From: Microtetraspora glauca
Lineage (GTDB): Bacteria; Actinomycetota; Actinomycetes; Streptomycetales; Streptomycetaceae
NCBI GenBank assembly: GCA_000721275.1
Contig: JOFO01000002.1
Coordinates: 62,001 to 126,000, forward strand
Reading direction: 5' to 3'
DNA length: 64,000 nucleotides
The notes beneath the pieces were generated by a model that was given only the letters and a program-made list of their open reading frames with translations, did not search any database and had not been told where the DNA came from. Of this stretch, positions 1 to 7,763 are shown piece by piece. A program made the position numbers and the translations under genes. The first letter of the stretch is position 1, and each line of letters starts with the position of its first letter.

Positions 1-656
1 AGAGCGGGAAGAAGCGGCGGGTCGGCCGGCGGGCGGTGCTGCTCGGCGGCGGCGCGGCCGTGCTGGGCACGGCGGTGCTGGCGCGCGAGGAGCTGGCGCG
101 GGCGTGGTGGCGGCTGCCGGGGATGGAGAAGCCGCGGACCGACGGGGAGCTGGACCACAAGGCGGCCGAGTGGACGGCGGCGCACCAGGCGAACTGGCGG
201 CGCGCGGACCGTCCGGACGACTACCGGATCGACCGGGTGGTGATCCACGTGGTGCAGGGCTCGTACGCGACGGCGCTGAAGGTGTTCCGCAATCCGCTGC
301 ACGGCGCCGCCACCCATTACGTGGTCCGCAAGGACGGGCACGTGGCGCAGATGATCCGGGAGCTCGACGTGGCCTTCCACGCCGGGAACCGGGACATGAA
401 CGAGCGGAGCGTCGGCATCGAGCACGAGGGCTTCGTGGACCGGCCGCAGGACTTCACGCCGGAGATGTACGCGGGGTCGGCGCGGCTGACCGCGGACATC
501 TGCCGGCGGCACGGCATACCGGCGGACCGGGAGCACATCATCGGGCACGTGGAGGTCGAGGGCACCGACCACACCGATCCCGGCCCGCACTGGGACTGGG
601 ACCGGTACCTGGCGCTGGTGCGCCGGGAGCTGACGAAGCCCCCGGCCGCGGTCTAG
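1..656 (+). CDS. Secreted N-acetylmuramoyl-L-alanine amidase (Amidase_2/PGRP fold), 5' end off the window
   Basis: The reading frame is open from base 3 to the left edge. The first visible residues (SGKKRRVGRRAVLLGGG) are a basic twin-arginine-like signal followed by a hydrophobic stretch, so the true start lies upstream and the GTG at 36 is inside the signal peptide. The mature part is a T7-lysozyme/PGRP-type amidase that cleaves the lactyl-L-Ala bond of peptidoglycan outside the cell. Candidate zinc ligands are the His of VVIHVVQG near the N-terminus and the His and Asp of the C-terminal DHTDPGPHWDW motif. The core THYVVRKDGHVAQMI and SVGIEHEG strands are typical of the family. It converges with the cysteine desulfurase (26 bp gap). 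The family is clear; substrate detail is inferred. Confidence 0.85.
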   Translation, partial: SGKKRRVGRRAVLLGGGAAVLGTAVLAREELARAWWRLPGMEKPRTDGELDHKAAEWTAAHQANWRRADRPDDYRIDRVVIHVVQGSYATALKVFRNPLHGAATHYVVRKDGHVAQMIRELDVAFHAGNRDMNERSVGIEHEGFVDRPQDFTPEMYAGSARLTADICRRHGIPADREHIIGHVEVEGTDHTDPGPHWDWDRYLALVRRELTKPPAAV

Positions 657-682
657 ACGGCTCGCCCGCGCGCTGCGGCCGG

Positions 683-1846
683 TCAGCTGAGGCCGGCGGT
701 GCGGGCGCGCTCCACGGCCGGGCCGATGGCGTCGGCGACGGCCTTCACGTCCTCCTCGGTGGAGGTGTGGCCGAGGGAGAAGCGGAGGGTGCCGCGGGCC
801 AGGTCCGGGTCGGTGCCGGTGGCGAGCAGGACGTGGCTGGGCTGGGCGATGCCGGCGGTGCAGGCGGAGCCGGTGGAGCAGGCGATGCCGGCGGCGTCGA
901 GGAGGAGCAGCAGGGAGTCGCCCTCGCAGCCGGGGAAGGTGAAGTGGGCGTTGGCGGGGAGCCGGTCGACCGGGTCGCCGCCGAGGATCGCGTCGGGGAC
1001 GGCCGTGCGGACGGCGGTGACGAGGGTGTCGCGCAGGGCGCCGATCTCGCGCGCGAAGTCCTCCTGTCCGTCGGCGGCGATCCGGGCGGCGGTGGCGAAG
1101 GCGGCGACGGCGGGGACGTCGAGGGTGCCGGAGCGGACGTGCCGCTCCTGGCCGCCGCCGTGCAGCACCGGGACGGGGGTGTGCTCGCGGCCGAGGAGCA
1201 GGGCGCCGATGCCGTAGGGGCCGCCGATCTTGTGGCCGGAGACGGTCATCGCGGCGAGGCCGGAGGCGGCGAAGTCGACGGGGAGCTGGCCGACGGCCTG
1301 CACGGCGTCGGCGTGCAGCGGGACGCCGAACTCGGCGGCGGCGTCGGCGAGGGCGCGGACCGGCATGACGGTGCCGATCTCGTTGTTGGCCCACATCACG
1401 GTGGCGAGGGCGACGGAGTCCGGGTCGCGGGCGATCGCGTCGCGCAGCGCCTCGGGGTGGACCCGGCCGTGGGCGTCGACCGGCAGGTACTCGACGTCGG
1501 CGCCCTCGTGGGCGGCGAGCCAGTCGACGGCGTCGAGGACGGCGTGGTGCTCGACGGGGCTGGCGAGGACGCGGGTGCGGCGGGGGTCGGCGTCGCGGCG
1601 GGCCCAGTACAGGCCCTTGACGGCGAGGTTGTCGGCCTCGGTGCCGCCGGAGGTGAACACCACCTCGCTGGGGCGGGCGCCGAGCGCGGCGGCGAGGGTC
1701 TCGCGGCCCTCCTCGACGGTCCGCCGGGCGCGCCGTCCGGCGGCGTGCAGGGAGGAGGCGTTGCCGGTGACGGCGAGCTGGGCGGTCATCGCCTCGATCG
1801 CCTCGGGCAGCATGGGCGTGGTCGCGGCGTGGTCGAGGTAAGCCAT
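683..1846 (-). CDS. Cysteine desulfurase (NifS/IscS family, class V aminotransferase)
   Basis: This 387-residue cytosolic PLP enzyme converts L-cysteine to L-alanine and an enzyme persulfide. It starts [12 protein letters not shown], the usual beginning of the family. The Schiff-base lysine is K206 in [12 protein letters not shown]. The persulfide cysteine is C329 in the mobile loop [11 protein letters not shown], with a second Cys at 323. HAD(180) and SGGTE (66-70) are cofactor-contact motifs. Length and motifs are complete. In related actinobacteria a gene of this kind sits beside mnmA and supplies sulfur for tRNA 2-thiolation. mnmA is not in this window, so that role is an inference; Fe-S cluster supply is the alternative. 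Confidence 0.92.
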   Translation of the reverse strand: MAYLDHAATTPMLPEAIEAMTAQLAVTGNASSLHAAGRRARRTVEEGRETLAAALGARPSEVVFTSGGTEADNLAVKGLYWARRDADPRRTRVLASPVEHHAVLDAVDWLAAHEGADVEYLPVDAHGRVHPEALRDAIARDPDSVALATVMWANNEIGTVMPVRALADAAAEFGVPLHADAVQAVGQLPVDFAASGLAAMTVSGHKIGGPYGIGALLLGREHTPVPVLHGGGQERHVRSGTLDVPAVAAFATAARIAADGQEDFAREIGALRDTLVTAVRTAVPDAILGGDPVDRLPANAHFTFPGCEGDSLLLLLDAAGIACSTGSACTAGIAQPSHVLLATGTDPDLARGTLRFSLGHTSTEEDVKAVADAIGPAVERARTAGLS

Positions 1847-1916
1847 GGTGGGTCGATTCTACGAGCCCCGGAGCGGCGCTCCCCTCCGCACCGGGGTCGT
1901 ACGGCGGCGTACCGGC

Positions 1917-2780
1917 TCAGCCGCGCGGGGCGCGGGCGAGCTGGCGGGACTGGGCGACGAGCCGGCCGGCGCTGTCCCAGACCTCGGCGTCCTCCTCCAG
2001 GAAGCCGCCGGCGAGGTTGCGGGTGGTGATGGCGACCCGCAGCGGGCCGGGGGCGGGGCGGCAGCGGACGTGGACGGTGAGCTCCACGGTCGGCGTCCAG
2101 CCCTTGAGGCCCAGCTCGAAGGAGGTCGGCGGCAGGGCGTCGACGGCCAGCAGCAGCGACAGCGGGTCGGGCTCGCGGCCGTCGGCGAGGCCGAACCAGG
2201 CGCGCATCTCGCCCTTGCCGGAGGGGGCGCCGAGGGCCCAGCCGACGCAGGCGGGGTCGAGGCGCAGGTCGAGCCGGTCGGTGATGGCGGAGGAGCCGGG
2301 GATCGGCGGGGCCGGGCTGTCGGCGGCGCTGAAGCACTGCTCGACCGGGGCGAAGGCGGGCGGGGTGGCGCTGGTGCGGACGTCGTCCGGGAGGGCGCCG
2401 AGGTCGCCGTACGAGGCGAGGACGCGGATCCGCTCGACCTCGGTGCCGTCCTCGGCGTACTGGTACAGGGAGGCGGTGCCGGTGGAGAGGGTCCGGCCGG
2501 TGCGGACGGTCTCGGTGCGGATGACCGCCGGGCCCGGCGCGGACGGCGTGAGGTAGTGCGCCGTGATGGTGAAGGGGTCGGGGTGCGGCAGGTGGTCGCC
2601 GAGGGCGCGGCCGAGCAGGGCGAGGAGGTAGCCGCCGTTGACGGCGTGGATGATCGTCCAGCCGGCCGAGAGCTCGGCGTCGTAGACCCCCGGCTCGCGG
2701 AGGGTGACGGCGGTGTCCCGGTCGAACTCGCTGCGCGCCTCGGTCGCCGGGGCCGGGCTCGTCTCGGTACTCGTGCTCAT
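1917..2780 (-). CDS. Acyl-CoA thioesterase-like protein (double hotdog, TesB-like)
   Basis: This 287-residue soluble protein begins MSTSTETSPAPATEARSEFD. It has the shape of the TesB-like thioesterase superfamily: two hotdog halves of about 130 residues, the first marked by HAVNGGYLLALLGRAL (a hotdog helix) and the second by WFGLADGREPDPLSLLLAVD. Such enzymes hydrolyse acyl-CoA thioesters. No catalytic residue can be assigned with confidence from the sequence, and the acyl chain is unknown. It is the first gene of the leftward set that ends with the desulfurase, with 70 bp between them. It could also be an inactive hotdog dehydratase-like protein. Confidence 0.7.
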   Translation of the reverse strand: MSTSTETSPAPATEARSEFDRDTAVTLREPGVYDAELSAGWTIIHAVNGGYLLALLGRALGDHLPHPDPFTITAHYLTPSAPGPAVIRTETVRTGRTLSTGTASLYQYAEDGTEVERIRVLASYGDLGALPDDVRTSATPPAFAPVEQCFSAADSPAPPIPGSSAITDRLDLRLDPACVGWALGAPSGKGEMRAWFGLADGREPDPLSLLLAVDALPPTSFELGLKGWTPTVELTVHVRCRPAPGPLRVAITTRNLAGGFLEEDAEVWDSAGRLVAQSRQLARAPRG

Positions 2781-2802
2781 GGCCCGAAGGTACAGCAGGA
2801 AA

Positions 2803-3477
2803 CTACTGAGCGGTAGCTTTTTCGTTCTCCTCGCGGGCCGAGGAGCGGTTCCAGGCGCGCGGGGCCCGCCAGTGGTAGCGCATGGCGAGCAGCCGCAGGA
2901 GGAAGGCGGTGAGCACGGCCGCGCCGCTGGTGTAGGCGTTCAGCACGTCGAAGCGGATGCACAGGACGACCATCGCGGCGCCGACGATCGCGGGGACGGC
3001 GTACAGGTCGCGGTCCCAGCGGAGCAGCGACGGCACCTCGTTGGCGAGGACGTCGCGGAGCACGCCGCCGCCGACGGCGGTGGCGAGGCCGAGCGCCGCG
3101 GACGAGGTGAGGCCCAGCCCGTAGTCGTACGCCTTCGTCGTCCCGGTGACGCAGAAGAGGCCGAGGCCGGCCGCGTCGAAGACGTTCACGGCGGTCTGGG
3201 TGCGCTCCACCTCCGGGTGGAGGAAGAAGACGAGGACCGTCGCCACCAGCGGCATCAGGAAGTAGCCGAGGTCGGTGAAGGCGGCCGGGGGTACGGCCCC
3301 GATGATGAGGTCCCGGAGGAGACCGCCGCCGAGCGCGGTGACCTCGGCGAGCACGGCCATGCCGAAGACGTCGAAGTTCTTCCGGACGCCGAGGAGGGCG
3401 CCGGAGATCGCGAAGACGAAGATGCCGACGAGGTCGAGCGTGTGTTGGACGGACGGACTGAACAGATCGTGGAGCAC
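2803..3477 (-). CDS. TRIC-type cation channel family membrane protein (UPF0126)
   Basis: This is an integral membrane protein of about 224 residues with seven predicted hydrophobic helices. It carries the two-fold repeated glycine signature of the UPF0126/TRIC family: FVFAISGALLGVRKNFDVFG and ALGGGLLRDLIIG in the first half, FCVTGTTKAYDYGL and AVGGGVLRDVLANEVP in the second. Bacterial TRIC homologues form trimeric monovalent-cation channels; some family members are also linked to glycine transport. I start it at the GTG at 3477 (VLHDLFSPSVQHTLDL). The longer frame opens at a GTG at 3519 that lies exactly in the loop of the upstream operon's terminator, so that start is unlikely. No clear ribosome site precedes 3477. 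Confidence 0.85.
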   Translation of the reverse strand: MLHDLFSPSVQHTLDLVGIFVFAISGALLGVRKNFDVFGMAVLAEVTALGGGLLRDLIIGAVPPAAFTDLGYFLMPLVATVLVFFLHPEVERTQTAVNVFDAAGLGLFCVTGTTKAYDYGLGLTSSAALGLATAVGGGVLRDVLANEVPSLLRWDRDLYAVPAIVGAAMVVLCIRFDVLNAYTSGAAVLTAFLLRLLAMRYHWRAPRAWNRSSAREENEKATAQ

Positions 3478-3504
3478 CGGCCAATTGTGCCGTGCGTACG
3501 GGAA

Positions 3505-3534
3505 GGGCCCGTCCGCCACGCGGCGGACGGGCCC
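3505..3534 (-). terminator. Terminator of the peptide-importer operon
   Basis: A perfect 13-bp stem (3505-3517 with 3522-3534) closed by a 4-nt loop lies 13 bp beyond the stop codon of the second importer ATPase. There is no U-tract, as is common for Streptomyces hairpin terminators. Confidence 0.8.
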
Positions 3535-3547
3535 CTCTCCGTACGGC

Positions 3548-4726
3548 CTACTTCCCGTCGGCCTTCCCGGAACCGGTCTCCGAAGCCTCGGCCTCGGGGG
3601 CGTCGGTCTCGGCCGCCTCAGCCGTCTCCGAAGCCGCCTCGGCCTCCACGGCCTCCGCCTCCGGCTCCGTCTCCTTCTCCGGGGACTCCGCCTGCGCCGG
3701 AATCACCACCGCGTCCGTCTCGCCCGCCGGGCGGAGGGCGCCGGAGCGGATCTCCTGGGTGAAGTGGCAGGCCACCTTGTGGCCGCCGCCCGCGTCCGTC
3801 AGCTCCGGCCGCTCCTCCGCGCACTTGGGCTGGGCCCACGGGCAGCGGGTGTGGAAGCGGCAGCCGGCCGGCGGGTTCGCCGGGGAGGGCAGGTCGCCGG
3901 TCAGGAGGATCCGCTCGCGCCGCTCCTCGACCTCGGGGTCCGGCACCGGCACCGCGGACATGAGCGCCCGGGTGTACGGGTGCAGCGGCTCCTCGTACAG
4001 CGTGTCGCTCGGCGCCTCCTCCACGAGCGCGCCGAGGTACATCACGCCGATGACGTCCGAGATGTGCCGGACGACGGCGAGGTCGTGGGCGATGACCAGG
4101 TAGGTCAGGCCCATCGACTCCTGGAGCTCCTCCAGCAGGTTGATGACCTGCGCCTGGATGGAGACGTCCAGCGCGGAGACCGGCTCGTCGCAGATGATCA
4201 GGTCCGGCTCCAGGACCAGCGCGCGGGCGATGCCGATGCGCTGGCGCTGGCCGCCGGAGAACTCGTGCGGGTAGCGGGAGAGCGCGTTGGAGGGCAGGCC
4301 CACCTTGGCGAGGATCTCCCGGATCTTCTCCCGCCGCTCCTCCTGGTTCGCGCCGATCCCGTGCGCGGCCATGCCCTCGCTGAGGATGGACTCGATGTTC
4401 TGGCGCGGGTTGAGGCTGCCCAGCGGGTCCTGGAAGACCATCTGGAGCCGGCGGCGGAAGGAGCGCAGCTCCTTCTCCGGCAGCTTGGCGACGTCGGTGC
4501 CGTCGAGGACGACGGAGCCGTCGGTGACATCGACGAGCCGCAGCACGGCCCGGCCGAGCGTGGTCTTGCCGCAGCCGGACTCGCCGACGAGGCCGTACGT
4601 CTGGCCCGCCTCGACCTTCAGCGAGATGCCGTCCACGGCGTAGACGTGGCCGACCGTGCGGTCGAAGAGGATGCCCTTCTTGACGGGGAAGTGGACCTTC
4701 ACGCCGTCGAGTTCGAGCAGGCTCAT
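3548..4726 (-). CDS. Peptide ABC importer ATPase (DppF/OppF type) with long acidic C-terminal tail
   Basis: This 392-residue protein is one of two nucleotide-binding subunits energising the adjacent importer at the inner face of the membrane. Visible motifs are Walker A GESGCGKTT, signature FSGGQRQRIGIARAL, Walker B LIICDEPVSALD, and the oligopeptide-transporter C-terminal extension with CRFHTRCPWAQPKC, whose cysteines typically bind an Fe-S or structural cluster. The start is the ATG at 4726, which overlaps the stop of the preceding ATPase gene (ATGA); the longer frame upstream is spurious. After the normal domain (ending near residue 325) about 65 residues are added, of which the last 50 are almost only Glu, Ala, Asp, Ser and Thr. 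This low-complexity tail is unusual for the family. Confidence 0.93.
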   Translation of the reverse strand: MSLLELDGVKVHFPVKKGILFDRTVGHVYAVDGISLKVEAGQTYGLVGESGCGKTTLGRAVLRLVDVTDGSVVLDGTDVAKLPEKELRSFRRRLQMVFQDPLGSLNPRQNIESILSEGMAAHGIGANQEERREKIREILAKVGLPSNALSRYPHEFSGGQRQRIGIARALVLEPDLIICDEPVSALDVSIQAQVINLLEELQESMGLTYLVIAHDLAVVRHISDVIGVMYLGALVEEAPSDTLYEEPLHPYTRALMSAVPVPDPEVEERRERILLTGDLPSPANPPAGCRFHTRCPWAQPKCAEERPELTDAGGGHKVACHFTQEIRSGALRPAGETDAVVIPAQAESPEKETEPEAEAVEAEAASETAEAAETDAPEAEASETGSGKADGK

Positions 4727-5715
4727 GCCGGTACCTCCGTCGTGGCGAGGACCGGGTTGGCGCAGCGGGCGCGGTGGCCGGCCGCGCGCGGTTCGGTCAG
4801 TTCGGGCGTGCCGGTGAGGCACTCCATCTCGTACCGGTCGCAGCGCGGGGCGAAGGCGCAGCCGTCGGCCCAGGCGATCTGGTCGTTGATGGATCCGCGG
4901 ATCGGGTGGAGCGGTTCGCCGCGCGGGGCGTCGAGCCGGGGGATGGAGCCGAGCAGCCCGTGGGTGTACGGGTGGGTCGGGTGGGCGAACAGCTCGCGGC
5001 GGGCGGCCGATTCGACGACCTTGCCGGCGTAGAGGACGTTCACCTGGTCGCAGAGGCCGGCGACGACACCCAGGTCGTGGGTGATCATCAGCAGCGCGGT
5101 GCCCTCCTGGTCGACCAGTTCCTTGAGGAGTTCGAGGATCTGGGCCTGGATGGTGACGTCGAGCGCGGTGGTCGGCTCGTCGGCGATGAGCAGGCGGGGG
5201 GCGCAGGCCACCGCCATGGCGATGAGCGCGCGCTGCCGCATGCCGCCGGAGAGCTGGTGCGGGTACTCCTTGAGCCGCCGGTTCGGGTCGGGGATGCCGA
5301 CCCGGTCGAGCAGGTGCGCGGCCTCCTTGCGGGCGGCCTCGCCCTTCAGGCCGCGGTGGCGCTGGAGGATCTCGGTGACCTGGACGCCGATGGGGACGAC
5401 CGGGTTCAGCGAGGAGAGCGGGTCCTGGAAGATCATCGCCATGTCGCGTCCGCGCAGGTCGCGCATCTTCGACGGGGAGAGCGACAGCAGGTCCGTGCCG
5501 TCGAGGTCGGCCCGGCCGCCGAGGGTGACGCCCTTCTTCGGCAGCAGCCCCATGAGGGCGAGCGAGGTCACGGACTTGCCGCAGCCCGACTCGCCGACGA
5601 GGCCGACGACCTGGCCCTGGTCGACGCCGAACGAGACGCCGTTGACCGCCCGGACGTCCTTGCGGCCGCGGCCGCCGAAGGTGACGGTGAGTTCGTCCAC
5701 GGTGAGCAGTGGCAT
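4723..5715 (-). CDS. Peptide ABC importer ATPase (DppD/OppD type)
   Basis: This 330-residue nucleotide-binding subunit is the partner of the downstream ATPase. It shows Walker A VGESGCGKSVT, Q-loop MIFQDPLSSLNP, signature LSGGMRQRALIAMA, Walker B LLIADEPTTALD and the H-loop LMITHDLG. The C-terminal oligopeptide-family region contains CAFAPRCDRYEMEC, a four-cysteine-like patch. It starts one base after the stop of the second permease gene and overlaps the next ATPase gene by ATGA, so the five importer genes are translationally coupled. Confidence 0.93.
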   Translation of the reverse strand: MPLLTVDELTVTFGGRGRKDVRAVNGVSFGVDQGQVVGLVGESGCGKSVTSLALMGLLPKKGVTLGGRADLDGTDLLSLSPSKMRDLRGRDMAMIFQDPLSSLNPVVPIGVQVTEILQRHRGLKGEAARKEAAHLLDRVGIPDPNRRLKEYPHQLSGGMRQRALIAMAVACAPRLLIADEPTTALDVTIQAQILELLKELVDQEGTALLMITHDLGVVAGLCDQVNVLYAGKVVESAARRELFAHPTHPYTHGLLGSIPRLDAPRGEPLHPIRGSINDQIAWADGCAFAPRCDRYEMECLTGTPELTEPRAAGHRARCANPVLATTEVPA

Positions 5716-5716
5716 G

Positions 5717-6676
5717 TCAGCCTCGCAGCTTCGGGTCGAGGGCTTCGCGCATGGCCTCGCCGAGCAGGGTGAAGCCGAGGGCGGTGATGATGATGCCGAC
5801 CGCCGGATACATGGACATCATCGGCTCGTTGTCGAAGAAGCGCTGGGCCGCGGAGAGCATGACGCCCCACTCGGGGACCGCGGGGTCGGGGTTGCCGAGT
5901 CCGAGGTACGAGAGGGCGGCGGCCTCGATGATGGCGGTGGCGAGGCTGAGCGTCGCCTGGACGATCACCGGGCTGAGCGAGTTCGGCAGGATCTGGGTGA
6001 AGACGATCCGGCGCTTGCGGATGCCGAGCGAGCGGGCCGCGAGCACGTAGTCGCTGCCGCCCTGGGCGAGCATCGAGCCGCGCAGCAGCCGGGTGAAGAC
6101 CGGGATCTGCACCACGCCGACGGCGATCATCACGGTGGTGAGGGACTGGCCGAGGACGGCGGCGACGGAGACGGCGAGGAGCAGCGACGGCAGCGCGAGC
6201 AGGATGTCGGTGACGCGCATGATGGCGTCGTCGATCCGGCGCCCGGCCTTGCCGCCGAGGGTGGCCGCCGCGCCCGAGACGATGCCGACGACGGCGCCGA
6301 TCAGCAGGCCGATGAGCATCGAGACGACGCCGACGAGCAGGGTCTGGCGGGCGCCGACGAGCATCCGGGAGAAGAGGTCCCGGCCGAGGTGGTCGAGGCC
6401 GAACCAGTTCTCGGCGCGGGCGCCGACGAACTCGCCGCGGTTGGAGAAGACCTCGCCGCGCCAGGTCTGCTCGGTGGGGCTGTACGGGGCGATCCACGGG
6501 CCGATGACCGCGAGCAGGACGAAGCCGGCGATGATGGCGCCGCCGATGAGCGCCATCTTGCTGCCGCGCAGCCGGCGCATCGCCTCGCGCCACAGGCTGG
6601 CGCCGCTGGCGGTCTCGGTCTTCGCCGTGAGCTGGGCGAGCCGGTCGATCTTGGAAGCAGTGTTGGTGAGACTCAT
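5717..6676 (-). CDS. Peptide ABC importer permease (DppC/OppC type)
   Basis: This 319-residue membrane permease has an N-terminal OppC_N region (RLRGSKMALIGGAIIAGFVL) and the BPD-transporter inner-membrane domain. Its EAA-like coupling loop contains AARSLGIRKRRIVFTQILPN. About six membrane segments are visible. It pairs with the DppB-type subunit to form the channel. Its ATG shares one base with the stop of the previous gene (TGATG), so it is translated in a coupled way. The substrate is probably di- or oligopeptides; nickel or other small ligands cannot be excluded from sequence. Confidence 0.92.
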   Translation of the reverse strand: MSLTNTASKIDRLAQLTAKTETASGASLWREAMRRLRGSKMALIGGAIIAGFVLLAVIGPWIAPYSPTEQTWRGEVFSNRGEFVGARAENWFGLDHLGRDLFSRMLVGARQTLLVGVVSMLIGLLIGAVVGIVSGAAATLGGKAGRRIDDAIMRVTDILLALPSLLLAVSVAAVLGQSLTTVMIAVGVVQIPVFTRLLRGSMLAQGGSDYVLAARSLGIRKRRIVFTQILPNSLSPVIVQATLSLATAIIEAAALSYLGLGNPDPAVPEWGVMLSAAQRFFDNEPMMSMYPAVGIIITALGFTLLGEAMREALDPKLRG

Positions 6677-7671
6677 CAGTGCACCCGCACCCTCGGGTCG
6701 ATGACGCTGTACGCGAGGTCGACGAGCATGTTGATCACCACGTAGATCATGGCGATGAACATGATGAAGCCGACGAGCACCGGATAGTCGCGGGCGTCGA
6801 TGGCGGTCCGGATGAAGGAGCCGATGCCGCCGAAGGTGAAGACGGACTCGGTGAGCACCGCGCCGGAGAGCAGGCTGCCGGTGAGCAGGCCGATGGCGGT
6901 GACGACGGGCAGCAGCGCGTTCCGCAGCACGTGGCGGACGCGGACGACGCGGCGCTCCAGGCCCTTGGACTCGGCGGTGCGGATGTAGTCCTCGCCGAGC
7001 ACCTCCAGGACGCTGGCGCGGGTCATGCGGACGATGACGGCGAGCGGGATGGTGGCCAGGGCGATGCCGGGCAGCACGAGGTGCATGAGGGCGTCCCAGG
7101 CGGCGTCGAACTCGCCGGTGAGCACGCCGTCGAGGACGGCGAAGCCGGTGACGGTGGTGGCGTCGATGCCGGTGGACTGGCGGCCGAAGGTGCCGAAGAT
7201 CCCGCCGAAGGCGCCCTTGAGCAGCTGGGCCAGGAAGAAGACCGGGATGCAGATGCCGACCAGGGAGCCGGAGACGGAGGCCACGTCGATCCAGCCGCCG
7301 CGCTTGCGGGCGGCGAGGTAGCCGAGCGGGATGCCCACGACGGTGGCGATGAGCATGGCCGCGAGGCTGAGTTCGACGGTGGCGGGGAAGCGCAGCACGA
7401 ACTCGTCCCAGACGGGCTGTCCGGTCTGCACCGAGGTGCCGAGGTCGAGGTCGAGGAGGCGCTTGAGGAAGCGTCCGTACTGGACGTAGATCGGCTGGTC
7501 GAGGCCCAGCGCGCGGTTGATGCGCGCCACATCGGCTTCGGTCGCCCGCTCGCCCAGGATCGCTGAGGCGGGTCCGCCGGGCAGCCGGTTCAGCCAGATG
7601 AAGAGCAGAACCGACAGGCCGAGCAGGGTGGGTATGAGCTGGAGAAGTCGTCGTACGACGAGTCGCAACAC
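6676..7671 (-). CDS. Peptide ABC importer permease (DppB/OppB type)
   Basis: This 331-residue permease starts at a GTG (MLRLVVRRLLQLIPTLLGLS), the usual beginning of OppB/DppB subunits with a first membrane helix. It carries the family's LDLDLGTSV motif and the coupling-loop sequence YIRTAESKGLERRVVRVRH. It is separated from the binding-protein gene by 92 bp that hold an imperfect hairpin, the common arrangement when the binding protein is made in excess over the membrane subunits. Confidence 0.92.
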   Translation of the reverse strand: MLRLVVRRLLQLIPTLLGLSVLLFIWLNRLPGGPASAILGERATEADVARINRALGLDQPIYVQYGRFLKRLLDLDLGTSVQTGQPVWDEFVLRFPATVELSLAAMLIATVVGIPLGYLAARKRGGWIDVASVSGSLVGICIPVFFLAQLLKGAFGGIFGTFGRQSTGIDATTVTGFAVLDGVLTGEFDAAWDALMHLVLPGIALATIPLAVIVRMTRASVLEVLGEDYIRTAESKGLERRVVRVRHVLRNALLPVVTAIGLLTGSLLSGAVLTESVFTFGGIGSFIRTAIDARDYPVLVGFIMFIAMIYVVINMLVDLAYSVIDPRVRVH

Positions 7672-7708
7672 CCCGCGTGCCCCTTTCTTGCGTGTGGAGG
7701 GTGGATGC

Positions 7709-7752
7709 GCGGACGCCCGGCCACGGGAGGAGCGCGTGACCGGGCGGACCGC
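7709..7752 (-). repeat. Imperfect hairpin between binding-protein and permease genes
   Basis: An imperfect inverted repeat (7709-7725 with 7735-7752, about 15 pairs with a mismatch and a bulge) begins about 12 bp after the binding-protein stop codon. It is placed to act as a leaky terminator or as an RNA-stabilising hairpin that raises binding-protein mRNA above the rest of the operon. The role is inferred from position. Confidence 0.5.
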
Positions 7753-7763
7753 TTACGGGTGTG

